From assembly GCF_002902965.1 (NCBI RefSeq), contig NZ_CP026109.1, forward strand, positions 372,001 to 436,000: DNA of 64,000 bases, written 5' to 3'. Under the pieces are notes generated by a model. That model was not told where the DNA came from and made no database searches. It worked only from the letters and a program-made list of their open reading frames with translations. Each line of letters opens with the position of its first letter. The stretch's first letter is position 1. The position numbers and the translations under genes were made by a program. Below are positions 17,040 through 26,154 of this stretch, piece by piece. The stretch comes from Paraburkholderia hospita (GTDB lineage Bacteria > Pseudomonadota > Gammaproteobacteria > Burkholderiales > Burkholderiaceae).

Positions 17040-17450
17040 TCAACTGTGCGACCTGGTACGCATGCCGCCCACGCCGACCTTGCCACGCCCGGCACGACCG
17101 GTTTTGCCATGTGACGAAATGCCCGGGCGCGGCTTCTTCCTGGAGACAGCCGTGAACGTCGGCTGATCTGCGGGGTAGTGAGTCACCCTGTTCACCGCTG
17201 CGTGACAGGCCCGATGGTCAGGGTTGAGGGCGAGCTTGACGGCTTGCACGCCATAGGATTTTCCACCGCTTTTGATCACGTCGCGCAACCGAACCGACAA
17301 CGATTTGCCGCGCGGCGCAGGGGCATTCCCGGATCCGATCTGCTCGAACCAGGCGTCGGCGCGCGCGATCGCATGCTTCACACCGTTGACGGTGACGTAT
17401 GTCACCGTCTTGCCGAGCTCGTAGTTGGAAACCTTAACGTCGATTGCCAT
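17040..17450 (-). CDS. Conserved hypothetical protein, 136 residues
   Basis: From the ATG at 17450 (GGAGAGGTG upstream) it reads MAIDVKVSNYELGKTVTYVT, then VNGVKHAIARADAWFEQIGS and LRDVIKSGGKSYGVQAVKLA. The C-terminal third is rich in Lys, Arg and Gly. It is cytoplasmic, probably small beta/alpha. No family recognised. The longer upstream frame is rejected because it is antisense to the DUF2244 gene. Confidence 0.6.
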   Translation of the reverse strand: MAIDVKVSNYELGKTVTYVTVNGVKHAIARADAWFEQIGSGNAPAPRGKSLSVRLRDVIKSGGKSYGVQAVKLALNPDHRACHAAVNRVTHYPADQPTFTAVSRKKPRPGISSHGKTGRAGRGKVGVGGMRTRSHS

Positions 17451-17605
17451 GATGGACACCTCTCCGAACGATACCGAGTGCGCAGCGCATTTCGCGTGGC
17501 GCCGATCATTGGCGTGAGCATCGCGTGCGGTATCGGCATCGTCGGGGCGCTCGGCGTGTTGCTGTGCGGCCGATCCCGCATGCCGGGCGATCATCGGCAG
17601 GCATG

Positions 17606-18106
17606 TCAACAGTCGTCCACGATAAAGCGGCGCAATTGACGCACGAACTCCGCGCGGGCGGCGGCAGGCAGTTGCCGTCCGACGGGAATACGCTGCCAGC
17701 CGTCGCAAAGGTAGACGGCGCCATCGCTGTCGCCGAGAGACACGGACAAGCGGGCCGCATTCATCCGATGCATCGTGCGGCATCCGCACTCGTGTATTTC
17801 GACGATCACGAACGGGGGCGCGAACGTCAGCACCTCGCCGTCCGTCGCGTGCCTGGCGTAGGCGATAAAGGCGATGCCGACGGCCACGGTGCAAAGCATC
17901 GAGAAGGGCAACGCGAGCCACACGCCGGATGCGAATGCCGCTGCCACGCCGATCGCGAGGACGAGCGCCATGAGGAACACGGTCGCGGCGAGCGACTGCC
18001 GCGGCGTGAGGGAGCAGTTGCGCTTGAGGCGCCACTCGCGGGTCGGCACACCTCCCTCGTCGTCAAAAGGGCCAGGCCCGTACGACCGCCTGAAGTATGC
18101 ATACAT
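17606..18106 (-). CDS. DUF2244 integral membrane protein
   Basis: From the ATG at 18106 the 166-residue protein has two adjacent transmembrane segments (AATVFLMALVLAIGVAAAFA and WLALPFSMLCTVAVGIAFIA) preceded by NCSLTPRQSLA, the DUF2244 signature S-L-T-P, and a cytoplasmic C-terminal domain with DGWQRIPVGRQLPAAARAEF. DUF2244 genes often accompany cytochrome oxidase genes in proteobacteria; here the caa3 oxidase operon lies about 3 kb away. Molecular role unknown. Confidence 0.78.
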   Translation of the reverse strand: MYAYFRRSYGPGPFDDEGGVPTREWRLKRNCSLTPRQSLAATVFLMALVLAIGVAAAFASGVWLALPFSMLCTVAVGIAFIAYARHATDGEVLTFAPPFVIVEIHECGCRTMHRMNAARLSVSLGDSDGAVYLCDGWQRIPVGRQLPAAARAEFVRQLRRFIVDDC

Positions 18107-18227
18107 GATCGAAAGTCCCGCATCGCGGAGCCATTCGTGCCGCGCTGCCGCTCTGCCTTCGTAACTATCACACGTTCGAGACGCCGCCCCTCGTCGGATG
18201 ACGGGACGTATCGGCATTCCCAGCTTG

Positions 18228-18395
18228 TCAGCGCGCGATGACCGACGCGGCGATCCGGTCGGCCAGCGCCCCGAGAATGCGGCTCCGCGCAGCGGCTTGT
18301 GCCGCCGCGCCGCGGTTCTCCAGCGCCGCCTTGAGCGTTGCCTGTTGCATCGAGGGAGCGCGGACGGGCTGCCCCGATTGCAGCGTCCTGTTCAT
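18228..18395 (-). CDS. Possible 55-residue protein
   Basis: The frame starts MNRTLQSGQPVRAPSMQQAT and continues as an Ala-rich amphipathic helix (LENRGAAAQAAARSRILGAL). Composition is protein-like, but there is no strong ribosome binding site. It could be the end of a longer lost gene. Confidence 0.35.
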   Translation of the reverse strand: MNRTLQSGQPVRAPSMQQATLKAALENRGAAAQAAARSRILGALADRIAASVIAR

Positions 18396-18453
18396 GTTGT
18401 TGCGCAGCGAGCCCTTTCTGCTCTGGAGACCGGTCGATCAGCACGGCACCGGA

Positions 18454-18987
18454 CTACGACGGGCCGCCCGCGTCCGCCTTGACCCTGCGGGACGTGTTGC
18501 GCTCCAGTCTCATGTACAGGTTCGCCGTCACGATACCGAAGACGATGTGAACGAACAGGCTGGCCCAGTTGCGCGCTTCTGCGAACCACGGAAAAAACTG
18601 TGTCATGCCGTAGAAATTAATCAGGTAAACGGCTGCAGCAAAAGCGCCACCCGTCAGTGAAGCCATCCCCATGCTTGAGTCAAGGTTGAATGACGTCATG
18701 ATCAGACCAAGGATAAGCGCCAATACGATGGCAAGGCCAAAATGCACCACAAAGGCCGCGAACACGATGCCAATTGAGAATGCTTGCGGCGATTGCAATG
18801 CGCCTCGTCCCAGCATGATCGCGGCGACCATGCGTGGGGGCTCCAGCAGACTTCCGCCCGTCATCAGTGCCATCAGGATGACCCCTAACGCCAGGAACAC
18901 AGCGCCCGCGATTGCGCCTGCCAGCACGGCTGCCCGCCAGTCGGGCTGGCCGTGCGTGAAATGATGGGAATCCATGTGAAGTTCCAC
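18454..18987 (-). CDS. Four-helix conserved membrane protein
   Basis: A GTG at 18987 is preceded by GGAGAG at 6 nt. The 177-residue protein has four hydrophobic segments, including LAGAIAGAVFLALGVILMAL, IGIVFAAFVVHFGLAIVLAL and LFVHIVFGIVTANLYMRL, and a conserved loop with FNLDSSMGMASLTGGAF. A broken paralogue with the same F-x-x-D-S-S-x-G-M motif lies at 26155-26504. Inner membrane; function unknown. Proximity of both copies to the oxidase operon, on either side of it, may be meaningful. Confidence 0.72.
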   Translation of the reverse strand: MELHMDSHHFTHGQPDWRAAVLAGAIAGAVFLALGVILMALMTGGSLLEPPRMVAAIMLGRGALQSPQAFSIGIVFAAFVVHFGLAIVLALILGLIMTSFNLDSSMGMASLTGGAFAAAVYLINFYGMTQFFPWFAEARNWASLFVHIVFGIVTANLYMRLERNTSRRVKADAGGPS

Positions 18988-19763
18988 AATTTCTCTCCCG
19001 ATTGATTCGGATAATTCATTCTAGTCCTCCAGCTCGCGAGACTGATAGCGCCGCATGGCTATCGCCACCCCGACGGATGATCCACGTTCTGGCGACAACG
19101 TGGCGTGATGAACTGTGCGTGCAAGAGACCCTTGAGGCGCATCAGTTGTTGGCCGCGGCAGACCTGTCAGCGGATCGGTAATTAATCTTTTAGCTCGCAG
19201 TGGAGGATCAAATGCCTGCGAAACCACGGATCGAGCGCAACGCCGCGATGGACACGGTCCAACGCAGGGTGTTTCGGGACCGGCTGGGGCTTCCGTCCGG
19301 CGACGCTTTGACGAACAGTACAAGCCGCCTCGTTAGAACGCGACTGCTCGATCGAGCTCGAAGTCGACGACATGCTTCTGGAAGTACAGGACACTGGAAG
19401 CTCGTTCCCCTGAGGCAATGCTCAGGGATAAAAGTACGCATCTTGCGCCCACGGCAGCGCGATCAGGCGTCTCACCATAGCCGCAAGCGTACCGGTGACA
19501 CGGCCGCGAACGTAATGGTTACTTCTTCGTAGCAATACGGCGATCCACACGGATTCCAACTTGGTTTGCCCGGCTAGCCTCGAAACCGAGAACCTGCCAG
19601 GCAGCAACGACCCCCAACTTCCCTGCCTTTGCGCGCACGGTGAGCCGGTAACGATTGCACTGGTCCGGTGTGCTGTCCCGAGCTGGCGTGACCTGCGTGG
19701 TGGGATCGTCCGGTGACACTTCGATTTGCGCGTCGGTCGACCGACGCGCACCTTCTGCGCACC
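18988..19763. other. Debris; no intact gene
   Basis: A plus-strand piece near 19330-19412 reads DCSIELEVDDMLLEVQDTGS followed by SFP and a stop, and a preceding frame around 19215-19320 is also protein-like, suggesting a broken small gene. A minus-strand frame around 19519-19750 ends RANQVGIRVDRRIATKK. None can be assigned. Confidence 0.3.
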
Positions 19764-20016
19764 ATGCTAGCGACGATTTCTCTACTGACTCTCTTCCGCG
19801 TCTACGTGTTGCATCTCCGCTGGGGCCCGTCTTTGCTGCTCGCGGCGATCCTCCCCCACCGATCCGGTGCTGGCCCACGGCGTCCACATGCACAATCACC
19901 GAAATCGCGCTGCCGGTGTCGCTGTTTGCGATCGGCCTGCGCTCGCGACTGGGCGTGCTCGAGAAACTCTGGACCGTACCGCTGCGACTCGGCAAGTGGG
20001 TGTCGGGGCAGATCCA
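19764..20016 (+). pseudogene. CPA1-type Na+/H+ antiporter fragment
   Basis: One frame reads LRWGPSLLLAAIL, the next TDPVLAHGVHMHN, the third ITEIALPVSLFAIGLRSRLG and KLWTVPLRL. Together they form the CPA1 antiporter core, including the ion-binding T-D-P-V-L-A motif, with two frameshifts in 100 bp. Both ends of the transporter are missing. Confidence 0.6.
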
Positions 20017-20045
20017 CACGTCTTGGTACGCCGGTGGAATTGCCA

Positions 20046-20349
20046 ATGCATCGTCACTTTCCCGACGACCAGCCGGTCTTCGACGGCGCGAGTCTGACAG
20101 TGCGCTTTACGGCGCGCGTCGATGGCGGGCCGGTTGAATGCGGCAATTGCCGCCGAGGCGCTGCAAGATCATTTCGGCGCCAATTCCGCGCTGGAATCCG
20201 CCCTGATGGCTGCTTTCGATAACGGCCGCAATCGTATCTGTTCGGTTTGCGCGGAAGTGATCGACCAGAACGGCAGCAAAGGAGTAGTGTTACAGAGCGG
20301 ACTGTTCAGAGTGGACAGCATGGAACCCGATCGCGGCACCACGGCATAG
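20046..20349 (+). pseudogene. DUF1488 family gene with one-base insertion
   Basis: The first frame reads MHRHFPDDQPVFDGASLTVR, then ARVDGGPVEC. One extra G near 20140 shifts the frame, after which AIAAEALQDHFGANSALESA and VVLQSGLFRVDS follow to a stop at 20349. The combined product is a normal-length DUF1488 protein (small cytoplasmic family, unknown role). Only one lesion is visible, so sequencing error is possible. Confidence 0.65.
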
Positions 20350-20445
20350 TCCCGGCGCGTGCCACCGCATGCACCTCTACCTCGGCGCGGGTGAGGTGGG
20401 GCGGCATAGTCTGCAACCGCTAGTCAACGATGGAAGGGAGGCCAC

Positions 20446-20988
20446 ATGTCACTCATCGTCGCAGCACGCTTTACGACATTCCCCGCCGCTGAACACGCGG
20501 CGCAACGGCTCTTCAATGCCGGTTTCGTCGAGGAGGACGTCACACTGTTTTTCGTCAATCCGCCCGGCCAGCACGGAGTCGATACCGGCACCGACGCAAA
20601 CGCGAGGGGGGCGCCAAAGGGCGCCGAGATAGGCGTCACGATTGGCGCAGTGGTTGGCGCCATGGTCGGCGTCGGGATCTTCGCAGCGTTTTCGGCGCCG
20701 CTTATCGTGTCGCTGATCGCGGCCGGGGTGAGTGCGTATGTCGGTTCATTGGCCGGCGCGATGGTGAGCACGCGTGAAGTCAGCATCGAAGATACCCGTG
20801 ATTCCGGCGTGCTGGTGGCCGTACACGTGTCGCCGGACAGCCAGTCGAACGCCGCACGGGTGCTGCGCGATGCGGGAGGCGCGGCGATAGAACGCGCGAC
20901 CGGCCGCTGGCAACAAGGGCGGTGGGCCGACTTCGATCCGCTCAAGCAGCCTGTGCCGCTCGACGAATTCAGTGAGAAGCACGCCTGA
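20446..20988 (+). CDS. Glycine-zipper stress-type protein
   Basis: The 180-residue protein starts MSLIVAARFTTFPAAEHAAQ, an N-terminal alpha/beta domain like that of general-stress YflT/DUF1269 proteins. It has a central glycine-zipper hydrophobic stretch (GVTIGAVVGAMVGVGIFAAF, LIVSLIAAGVSAYVGSLAGA) that probably inserts in a membrane, then a second alpha/beta repeat (DSGVLVAVHVSPDSQSNAAR). GGAAGGGAGG precedes the ATG. A similar domain order is seen in the protein at 26901. Role inferred as stress-related. Confidence 0.72.
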   Translation: MSLIVAARFTTFPAAEHAAQRLFNAGFVEEDVTLFFVNPPGQHGVDTGTDANARGAPKGAEIGVTIGAVVGAMVGVGIFAAFSAPLIVSLIAAGVSAYVGSLAGAMVSTREVSIEDTRDSGVLVAVHVSPDSQSNAARVLRDAGGAAIERATGRWQQGRWADFDPLKQPVPLDEFSEKHA

Positions 20989-21035
20989 TTTGAAGGTGTT
21001 TTTCGCCGAGATTTTCAGCGAGACAGGAAATAAAA

Positions 21036-21064
21036 ACGGCCCGGCATTTGCTGGGTCGTTTTGT
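21036..21064 (+). terminator. Intrinsic terminator
   Basis: ACGGCCCGGC and GCTGGGTCGT form a 10-bp stem with two G-U pairs around ATTT, followed by a T-rich tract. It lies 48 nt after the stop of the glycine-zipper gene. Confidence 0.6.
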
Positions 21065-21188
21065 ATTCAGAGCGGTGTGTTCCCGGCAGGCCCGTGCCGC
21101 CGCTCGTCTTGCAGAACGACTTCAGGCCGAGCTCTTCGAGGAGCGAGGGACGCAACGGTCGTCACCTGAGGAGCGGTCGGCGAAGGGG

Positions 21189-21530
21189 TCAATGGAAGAA
21201 GAGTTCCCGCATGCCGAAGGTGTGATGCGCTTCGGCAGCCATCAGCACCAGCAGCACCAGCAGGCACAGGGGCGGTATCAGGATGGCGTACACCAGCGCC
21301 AGCCGCTCCCACATCATGTGCATGAAAATCGACACGATCAGCCCGGCCTTGGCGATCATGAGTACGACGATCAGCGCCCAGCGCAGCAGGCCCTGCACGT
21401 GGAAGTAATCCACCATGTACGACATCGTGCTCAGTACGAACAGCAGGCCCCAGATTTTCAGGTAGATGCCAATCGGATGCTGCTGGCCGTGCACGGCGTC
21501 GGATAGATGGGTGGGATCGGTGTGGTCCAT
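21189..21530 (-). CDS. Cytochrome c oxidase subunit IV
   Basis: The 113-residue protein starts MDHTDPTHLSDAVHGQQHPI and has three transmembrane segments (YLKIWGLLFVLSTMSYMVDY, LRWALIVVLMIAKAGLIVSI, LALVYAILIPPLCLLVLLVL) typical of small subunit IV proteins (CyoD/CtaF-like), which stabilise the oxidase. It begins 8 nt after the subunit III stop and is the last gene of the five-gene operon. Confidence 0.82.
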   Translation of the reverse strand: MDHTDPTHLSDAVHGQQHPIGIYLKIWGLLFVLSTMSYMVDYFHVQGLLRWALIVVLMIAKAGLIVSIFMHMMWERLALVYAILIPPLCLLVLLVLMAAEAHHTFGMRELFFH

Positions 21531-21538
21531 GGTCTGCC

Positions 21539-22246
21539 TCACCACAAATAGAACAGCGCAAAGATGAACACCCACACCAGGTCGACGAAGTGCCAGTACA
21601 AGCCGGCAATCTCCACGATCTGGAAGTTGCCATACTCGGTGAACCCCGGCCGCAGGATCTTGCGTGCTATCAGCAGCAGGTAGATCACACCGCAGCTCAC
21701 GTGAAAGCCGTGGAAGCCGGTGATCATGAAGAAGCACGCGCCAAACTGCGCCGCGCCCATCGGGTTGCCCCAGGGGCGGATACCTTCATGGACGATCAGC
21801 TTGGTCCATTCGAAGGCCTGCATCGACACGAAGGTCACGCCCAGCAGCGCGGTCGCCAGCAACAGTGCGGCGGCGCGTTTTGCGTTGCGCCGGTAGCCAA
21901 AGTTGACAGCCATCGCCATGGTGCCGCTGCTGGTGATCAGGGTGAACGTCATGATGGCGATCAGCAGCAAGGGCACATCCACGCCGCCCACAGTGAGCCC
22001 GAACACCTTCGAAGGGTCAGGCCACGGCACCGTGGTCGACATGCGCACCGTCATGTAGCCTATCAGGAAGCTGCTGAAGATGAAGGTGTCCGACAGCAGG
22101 AAGATCCACATCATCGCCTTGCCCCACGGCACCTTGAAGGCTTCGCGGTCGGCCGACCAGTCCGTGACGATGCCGTGCCAGCCGTCAGGCCCGGCGTCGG
22201 TGGGCGTGGTGGCAGCGGATTCGGTCGGGAGCGTGGGCGTGGTCAT
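21539..22246 (-). CDS. ctaE: Cytochrome c oxidase subunit III
   Basis: The 235-residue protein starts MTTPTLPTESAATTPTDAGP and has seven or so hydrophobic segments. It keeps subunit III markers: FLLSDTFIFSSFLIGYMTVR, QAFEWTKLIVHEGI, TGFHGFHVSCGVIYLL and IAGLYWHFVDLVWVFIFALF. Its ATG overlaps the stop of the preceding subunit III-like gene (ATGA), indicating coupled translation. It supports the catalytic core in the inner membrane, without redox centres. Confidence 0.9.
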   Translation of the reverse strand: MTTPTLPTESAATTPTDAGPDGWHGIVTDWSADREAFKVPWGKAMMWIFLLSDTFIFSSFLIGYMTVRMSTTVPWPDPSKVFGLTVGGVDVPLLLIAIMTFTLITSSGTMAMAVNFGYRRNAKRAAALLLATALLGVTFVSMQAFEWTKLIVHEGIRPWGNPMGAAQFGACFFMITGFHGFHVSCGVIYLLLIARKILRPGFTEYGNFQIVEIAGLYWHFVDLVWVFIFALFYLW

Positions 22247-22854
22247 GGCGCGGCTCCATACAGCGGCCCGCAGATGGCGGCGACGAACCCAGGGGTGATC
22301 CACCACATCGCCGCCAGCAGCACGAGCCAGACAGCCAGCAGGAAATGCCAGTAGATGGCGCACAGCGCAATGGCGCGCTGTGCTCGGAAGGGGTCCCGGC
22401 GCCGGAGACGCGCGATCGTCACCGCCCAGGCCACCAGCCCGCCCAGCACATGCAACCCGTGCAGGCCGGTGAGCAGGTAGAGGAAGCTATTGGAAGGATT
22501 GACGGTGACGGTCTGCCCGGCCGCCGACAGCATGCGCCAGGCGGTCAGTTGCCCGATCACGAACACGGCCGCCAGCACACCGCTGGACACCAGCCACGCC
22601 GCGCGGTGTAAGGTCAACTGCCGGGCACGCTGCATGGCAATACTTGCCAGCACCAGCGCGCCGGTGTTCCACCACAGCAGCGCCGGATGCGGGATCGGCT
22701 GCCAGTCGGGCTCGCGCATACGCATTGCATAGGCGAACAGCAGCAGTGAAAACAATGTCGTTGCCACCGCCATGAAGACGATCAGGCCGATGCGGCCCGC
22801 ATTCGGCAAGACAGGTGGCGCGTCAGGAACGAAGGAGCGGCGCAGCGTGGTCAT
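22243..22854 (-). CDS. Second subunit III-like heme-copper oxidase protein
   Basis: The 203-residue protein has about five transmembrane segments, with SFLYLLTGLHGLHVLGGLVA and IALCAIYWHFLLAVWLVLLA matching the end of subunit III (T-G-x-H-G-x-H-V and Y-W-H-F). The first part (MRMREPDWQPIPHPALLWWN) differs from canonical subunit III. It overlaps subunit I by ATGA at its start and true subunit III by ATGA at its end. Five-segment subunit III variants occur in caa3 and NO-reductase-type complexes (NorE-like). Having both variants in one operon is notable. Confidence 0.8.
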   Translation of the reverse strand: MTTLRRSFVPDAPPVLPNAGRIGLIVFMAVATTLFSLLLFAYAMRMREPDWQPIPHPALLWWNTGALVLASIAMQRARQLTLHRAAWLVSSGVLAAVFVIGQLTAWRMLSAAGQTVTVNPSNSFLYLLTGLHGLHVLGGLVAWAVTIARLRRRDPFRAQRAIALCAIYWHFLLAVWLVLLAAMWWITPGFVAAICGPLYGAAP

Positions 22855-24605
22855 TCGCGTGCCTCGCCGGGTTCAAGCGTCGGGTGGGCCGGTTCAGGCG
22901 CCGTCGCAGGCGGCTGGTTTTGCGGGACGAAGTCTTCCTCGTGCCCCGGCGGGCTGTATTCGTACGCCCAGCGGTAGACGACGGGCAGTGCGGCGCCCCA
23001 GTTGCCGTGCACTGGCGGCGTTTGCGGTGTCTGCCATTCCAGCGTGGTGGCCCGCCAGGGGTTGCTGTCGGCACGCTTGCCGCGCACGAGGCTCCACGCC
23101 AGGTTGTACAGGAACAGCAACTGCGCCGTCGCAACGAACAGCGCAACGACGGTGATGAACGTGTTGAGCGTCTGCGCCGAAGATGGAATGAAGCTGTAGC
23201 CCTCATACGCGTAATACCGCCGCGGCATGCCCAGGATGCCGAGATAGTGCATCGGGAAGTAGATCGCATAGGTGCCTAGGAAGGTAACCCAGAAGTGCAC
23301 GCGCCCGAGCGTGTCGTTGAGCATGCGGCCCGTCACCTTCGGATACCAGTGATACATGCCGCCAAACACCACCAGGATCGGCGACACGGCCATCACCATA
23401 TGGAAGTGCGCCACCACGAAGTACGTGTTCGACAGCGGAATGTCCACGCTCACGTTGCCGAGGTAGAGCCCGGTCAGCCCACCCAGGACGAAGGTGCTGA
23501 TGAAGCCGATGGCAAACAGCATCGGCACGGTCAGGTGGATATCGCCGCGCCACAGCGTCAGAACCCAGTTGTAGACCTTGAGGGCGGTCGGGATGGCGAT
23601 GATGAGCGTGGTGGTGGCAAAGAAGAAGCCAAAGTACGGATTCATGCCGGCGATGAACATGTGGTGCGCCCAGACTACGAAGCTCAGCGCACCGATGATG
23701 ATGATGGCCCACACCATCATCTTGTGGCCGAAGATGCTCTTGCGCGCGTGCGTGCTGATGAGGTCCGACACGATGCCAAAGGCCGGCAGCGCGACGATGT
23801 AGACCTCCGGATGCCCGAAGAACCAGAACAGGTGCTGGAACAGCAGCGGGCTGCCGCCGGCATGCTTGAGCGTCTGCCCCATCGACACCACGGCCGGTAT
23901 GAAGAAGCTGGTGCCGAGTGTCTTGTCGAGCAGCATCATCACGGCCGACACGAACAGCGCCGGAAACGCCAGAAGCGCCAGGATGGTCGCCACAAAGATG
24001 CCCCACACCGTGAGCGGCATGCGCATGAGCGTCATGCCGCGCGTGCGCGCCTGCAGCGTGGTGGTGACGTAATTCAAGCCGCCCATCGTTGTCGCGACGA
24101 TGAAGATCGCCAGCGACACCAGCATCAACACGATGCCCCATTCCACGCCCGGCGTGCCCGGAAGGATGGCCTGGGGTGGATACAGCGTCCAGCCCGCGCC
24201 GGTCGGCCCGCCTGGCACGAAGAAGCTCGCCATCAGCACCAGCACGGCCAGCAGGTAGACCCAGTAGCTCAGCATGTTGAGAAACGGGAACACCATGTCG
24301 CGGGCGCCCAGCATCAGCGGGATCAGGTAGTTGCCGAAGCCGCCCAGAAACAGCGCCGTCAGCAGGTAGATCACCATGATCATCCCGTGCATGGTGACGA
24401 ACTGGTAGTAGTGGTTGGCGTCGATGAAACTGAACTTGCCCGGAAAGCCGAGCTGCAGCCGCATCAGGTCTGACAACACAAGGCCGACCAGGCCGATGGC
24501 GATGGCCGTCAGCGAATACTGCACGGCGATGACCTTATGGTCCTGGCTCCAGACATAGCGGGTCCAGAAGCTTTGCGGGACGTGATCGGTGTGCGCGTAG
24601 GACAT
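22851..24605 (-). CDS. ctaD: Cytochrome c oxidase subunit I
   Basis: The 584-residue protein has twelve predicted transmembrane segments and all metal ligands: MHGMIMVIY (heme a His), WFFGHPEVYI (CuB His with the crosslinked Tyr), WAHHMFIAG (CuB His pair) and VVAHFHMVM (heme a3 and heme a His). It reduces O2 to water and pumps protons. It lies 13 nt after subunit II and overlaps the next gene by 4 nt. The long C-terminal tail (HEEDFVPQNQPPATAPEPAH) is cytoplasmic and Pro-rich. Confidence 0.97.
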   Translation of the reverse strand: MSYAHTDHVPQSFWTRYVWSQDHKVIAVQYSLTAIAIGLVGLVLSDLMRLQLGFPGKFSFIDANHYYQFVTMHGMIMVIYLLTALFLGGFGNYLIPLMLGARDMVFPFLNMLSYWVYLLAVLVLMASFFVPGGPTGAGWTLYPPQAILPGTPGVEWGIVLMLVSLAIFIVATTMGGLNYVTTTLQARTRGMTLMRMPLTVWGIFVATILALLAFPALFVSAVMMLLDKTLGTSFFIPAVVSMGQTLKHAGGSPLLFQHLFWFFGHPEVYIVALPAFGIVSDLISTHARKSIFGHKMMVWAIIIIGALSFVVWAHHMFIAGMNPYFGFFFATTTLIIAIPTALKVYNWVLTLWRGDIHLTVPMLFAIGFISTFVLGGLTGLYLGNVSVDIPLSNTYFVVAHFHMVMAVSPILVVFGGMYHWYPKVTGRMLNDTLGRVHFWVTFLGTYAIYFPMHYLGILGMPRRYYAYEGYSFIPSSAQTLNTFITVVALFVATAQLLFLYNLAWSLVRGKRADSNPWRATTLEWQTPQTPPVHGNWGAALPVVYRWAYEYSPPGHEEDFVPQNQPPATAPEPAHPTLEPGEARE

Positions 24606-24618
24606 TGCGTCTGCTCCG

Positions 24619-25767
24619 CTAGGGTTGGGCTGCGCTGCTGGCGGCCGGGCCGCCTTGCGATTTGATGTAGGTCACCAGCGCGGTCAGCTCCTGCTCGCTC
24701 AGGTCGAAGTTCGGCATGATGGGTGAGAAGCCCTTCACGACGCGGGCCTTCGGGTCGCGGATGAAGCCGCGCAGATAGGCTTCGTCCACCTTCGCGGTGC
24801 TGCCGTCGGCCATCGTTTCGGTCTTGCCGTACAGGCCCTTCCAGGTGGGGCCCACGCGCGGACTGCCGTCCACGGTATGGCAGGCGATGCAGCCCTTGGC
24901 CTCTGCGAGCGCCTTGCCCTGGTCAGCGAGCGCCTGGGCGCTGCCGCCTGCAGCGGCGGGTGCGGCCTGCACCTTGGCTTGCTGCCGCTGCGCGAACGTG
25001 CTCTGCTGCGCCAGCCAGCGCGAGAACGATGCTTCGTCTTCCACCACCACCACGCCGCGCATGTTGGAGTGCCCGATACCGCAAAGCTGCGCGCACAGGA
25101 TGTCGTAACGCCCTGCCTTGGTCGGCGTGAACCAGAAGGTGGTCACCATGCCGGGCACTATGTTCATGCGCGCACGGAACGGCGGTACGTAGAAGTCGTG
25201 CAGCACGTCGCGCGACCGTGTCAGGACCTGGATCGGCCGGTTGATCGGCAGGTGCACCTCGGGCGTCTCGATCAGGTAGTTGTCACGGCCGTTGGGGTCG
25301 CCGGGGTTCAGGCCGAAGGGGTTGTCGTTGCTGATGTAGCGCACGTCCGTCGTGCCCAGCTTGCCACCGGGGCCGGCAAAGCGGAAGCGCCATTGCCATT
25401 GCTGGGCGAGCACTTCCATCTGCAGCACGTTGGACGGCGGCCGTACGTAGTCCGCGTAGACGAAGAGCCCCGGCGCCAGCAACGCTGCCACGCCGACAGA
25501 GGTCAGGCCGATCAACCACCATTCCAGCCGCTTGTTGTGCGGCTCGTAAGCAGCGCGATGACCCCTGCGGTGGCGGTAGCGCACCAGTGCGATCACGATG
25601 AACAGGTTGATCGCGATGAAGAGCGCGCCGGTAATGACGATCGTGATCGTCAGCATGTCGTCCATGCGCACCCAGTTCGAGGCGATCGGTGTGATCCACC
25701 AGGGACTGGCAAAGTGAAACCCTACCGCCAATACGATGATCAGGCTCAGGGCAATCGCAAGCGCCAT
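24619..25767 (-). CDS. ctaC: Cytochrome c oxidase subunit II with fused cytochrome c domain (caa3 type)
   Basis: The 382-residue protein has N-terminal transmembrane segments (IALSLIIVLAVGFHFASPWW, ITIVITGALFIAINLFIVIA and a third, VGVAALLAPGLFVYADYV). The periplasmic cupredoxin domain has the CuA ligands (VLHDFYVPPFR; CAQLCGIGHSNM). A C-terminal monoheme domain has the heme site CIACH and the likely axial Met in SPIMPNFDLSEQE. It takes electrons from soluble or membrane cytochromes and passes them to subunit I. It is the first gene of the operon. The extra third segment is unusual compared with two-segment subunit II proteins. Confidence 0.94.
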   Translation of the reverse strand: MALAIALSLIIVLAVGFHFASPWWITPIASNWVRMDDMLTITIVITGALFIAINLFIVIALVRYRHRRGHRAAYEPHNKRLEWWLIGLTSVGVAALLAPGLFVYADYVRPPSNVLQMEVLAQQWQWRFRFAGPGGKLGTTDVRYISNDNPFGLNPGDPNGRDNYLIETPEVHLPINRPIQVLTRSRDVLHDFYVPPFRARMNIVPGMVTTFWFTPTKAGRYDILCAQLCGIGHSNMRGVVVVEDEASFSRWLAQQSTFAQRQQAKVQAAPAAAGGSAQALADQGKALAEAKGCIACHTVDGSPRVGPTWKGLYGKTETMADGSTAKVDEAYLRGFIRDPKARVVKGFSPIMPNFDLSEQELTALVTYIKSQGGPAASSAAQP

Positions 25768-26078
25768 ACGCCACCTCGCTGCGCGTCACTCGCTGGAGCC
25801 GCTAACTAAAAAGGCTCCTGGCGTCGTTGTGCCGCCTTGCCGTACTTCGTACTGCCTGCGCCGGCACATCTGCCAGGACCGCTTCGCTGAGCGTTACAAG
25901 CGGCTCTAAATCAAAGGTAGTCCTCTCCTTTGCAACGTGCAAGGCAGCGCAAGGGGGAAGCGCGCCACATATACGGATCGCGCGAATGGAGGAGTCACTT
26001 GCTGCGATGCAATGCAAACGGCCGCCCCTAGCATTGGTTGCCCAGCCGGCCGTCTCCCGAAGGCGCCGGGTGTTTAGG
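25768..26078. other. Upstream region of the oxidase operon
   Basis: No convincing coding frame. It must carry the operon promoter, which I could not locate with confidence. Confidence 0.35.
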
Positions 26079-26124
26079 GTCTGTTCACGTGTGCGACGCG
26101 CGTACGTCGCACACGTGAACAGAC
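26079..26124. repeat. Perfect 20-bp inverted repeat with 6-nt loop
   Basis: GTCTGTTCACGTGTGCGACG and its exact complement flank CGCGTA. No T-run follows. The arms resemble the terminal repeats of an insertion sequence, so this may be two abutting IS ends left after loss of the element's interior, or a strong operator upstream of the oxidase operon. Confidence 0.75.
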
Positions 26125-26154
26125 TCTATCGGCACGCCGGGAAAAAACGGCACG

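Noticed and set aside
23295..24473. 392-codon plus-strand open frame opposite subunit I
   Set aside because: His/Arg/Asp-rich antisense reading caused by high GC third positions of the oxidase gene.
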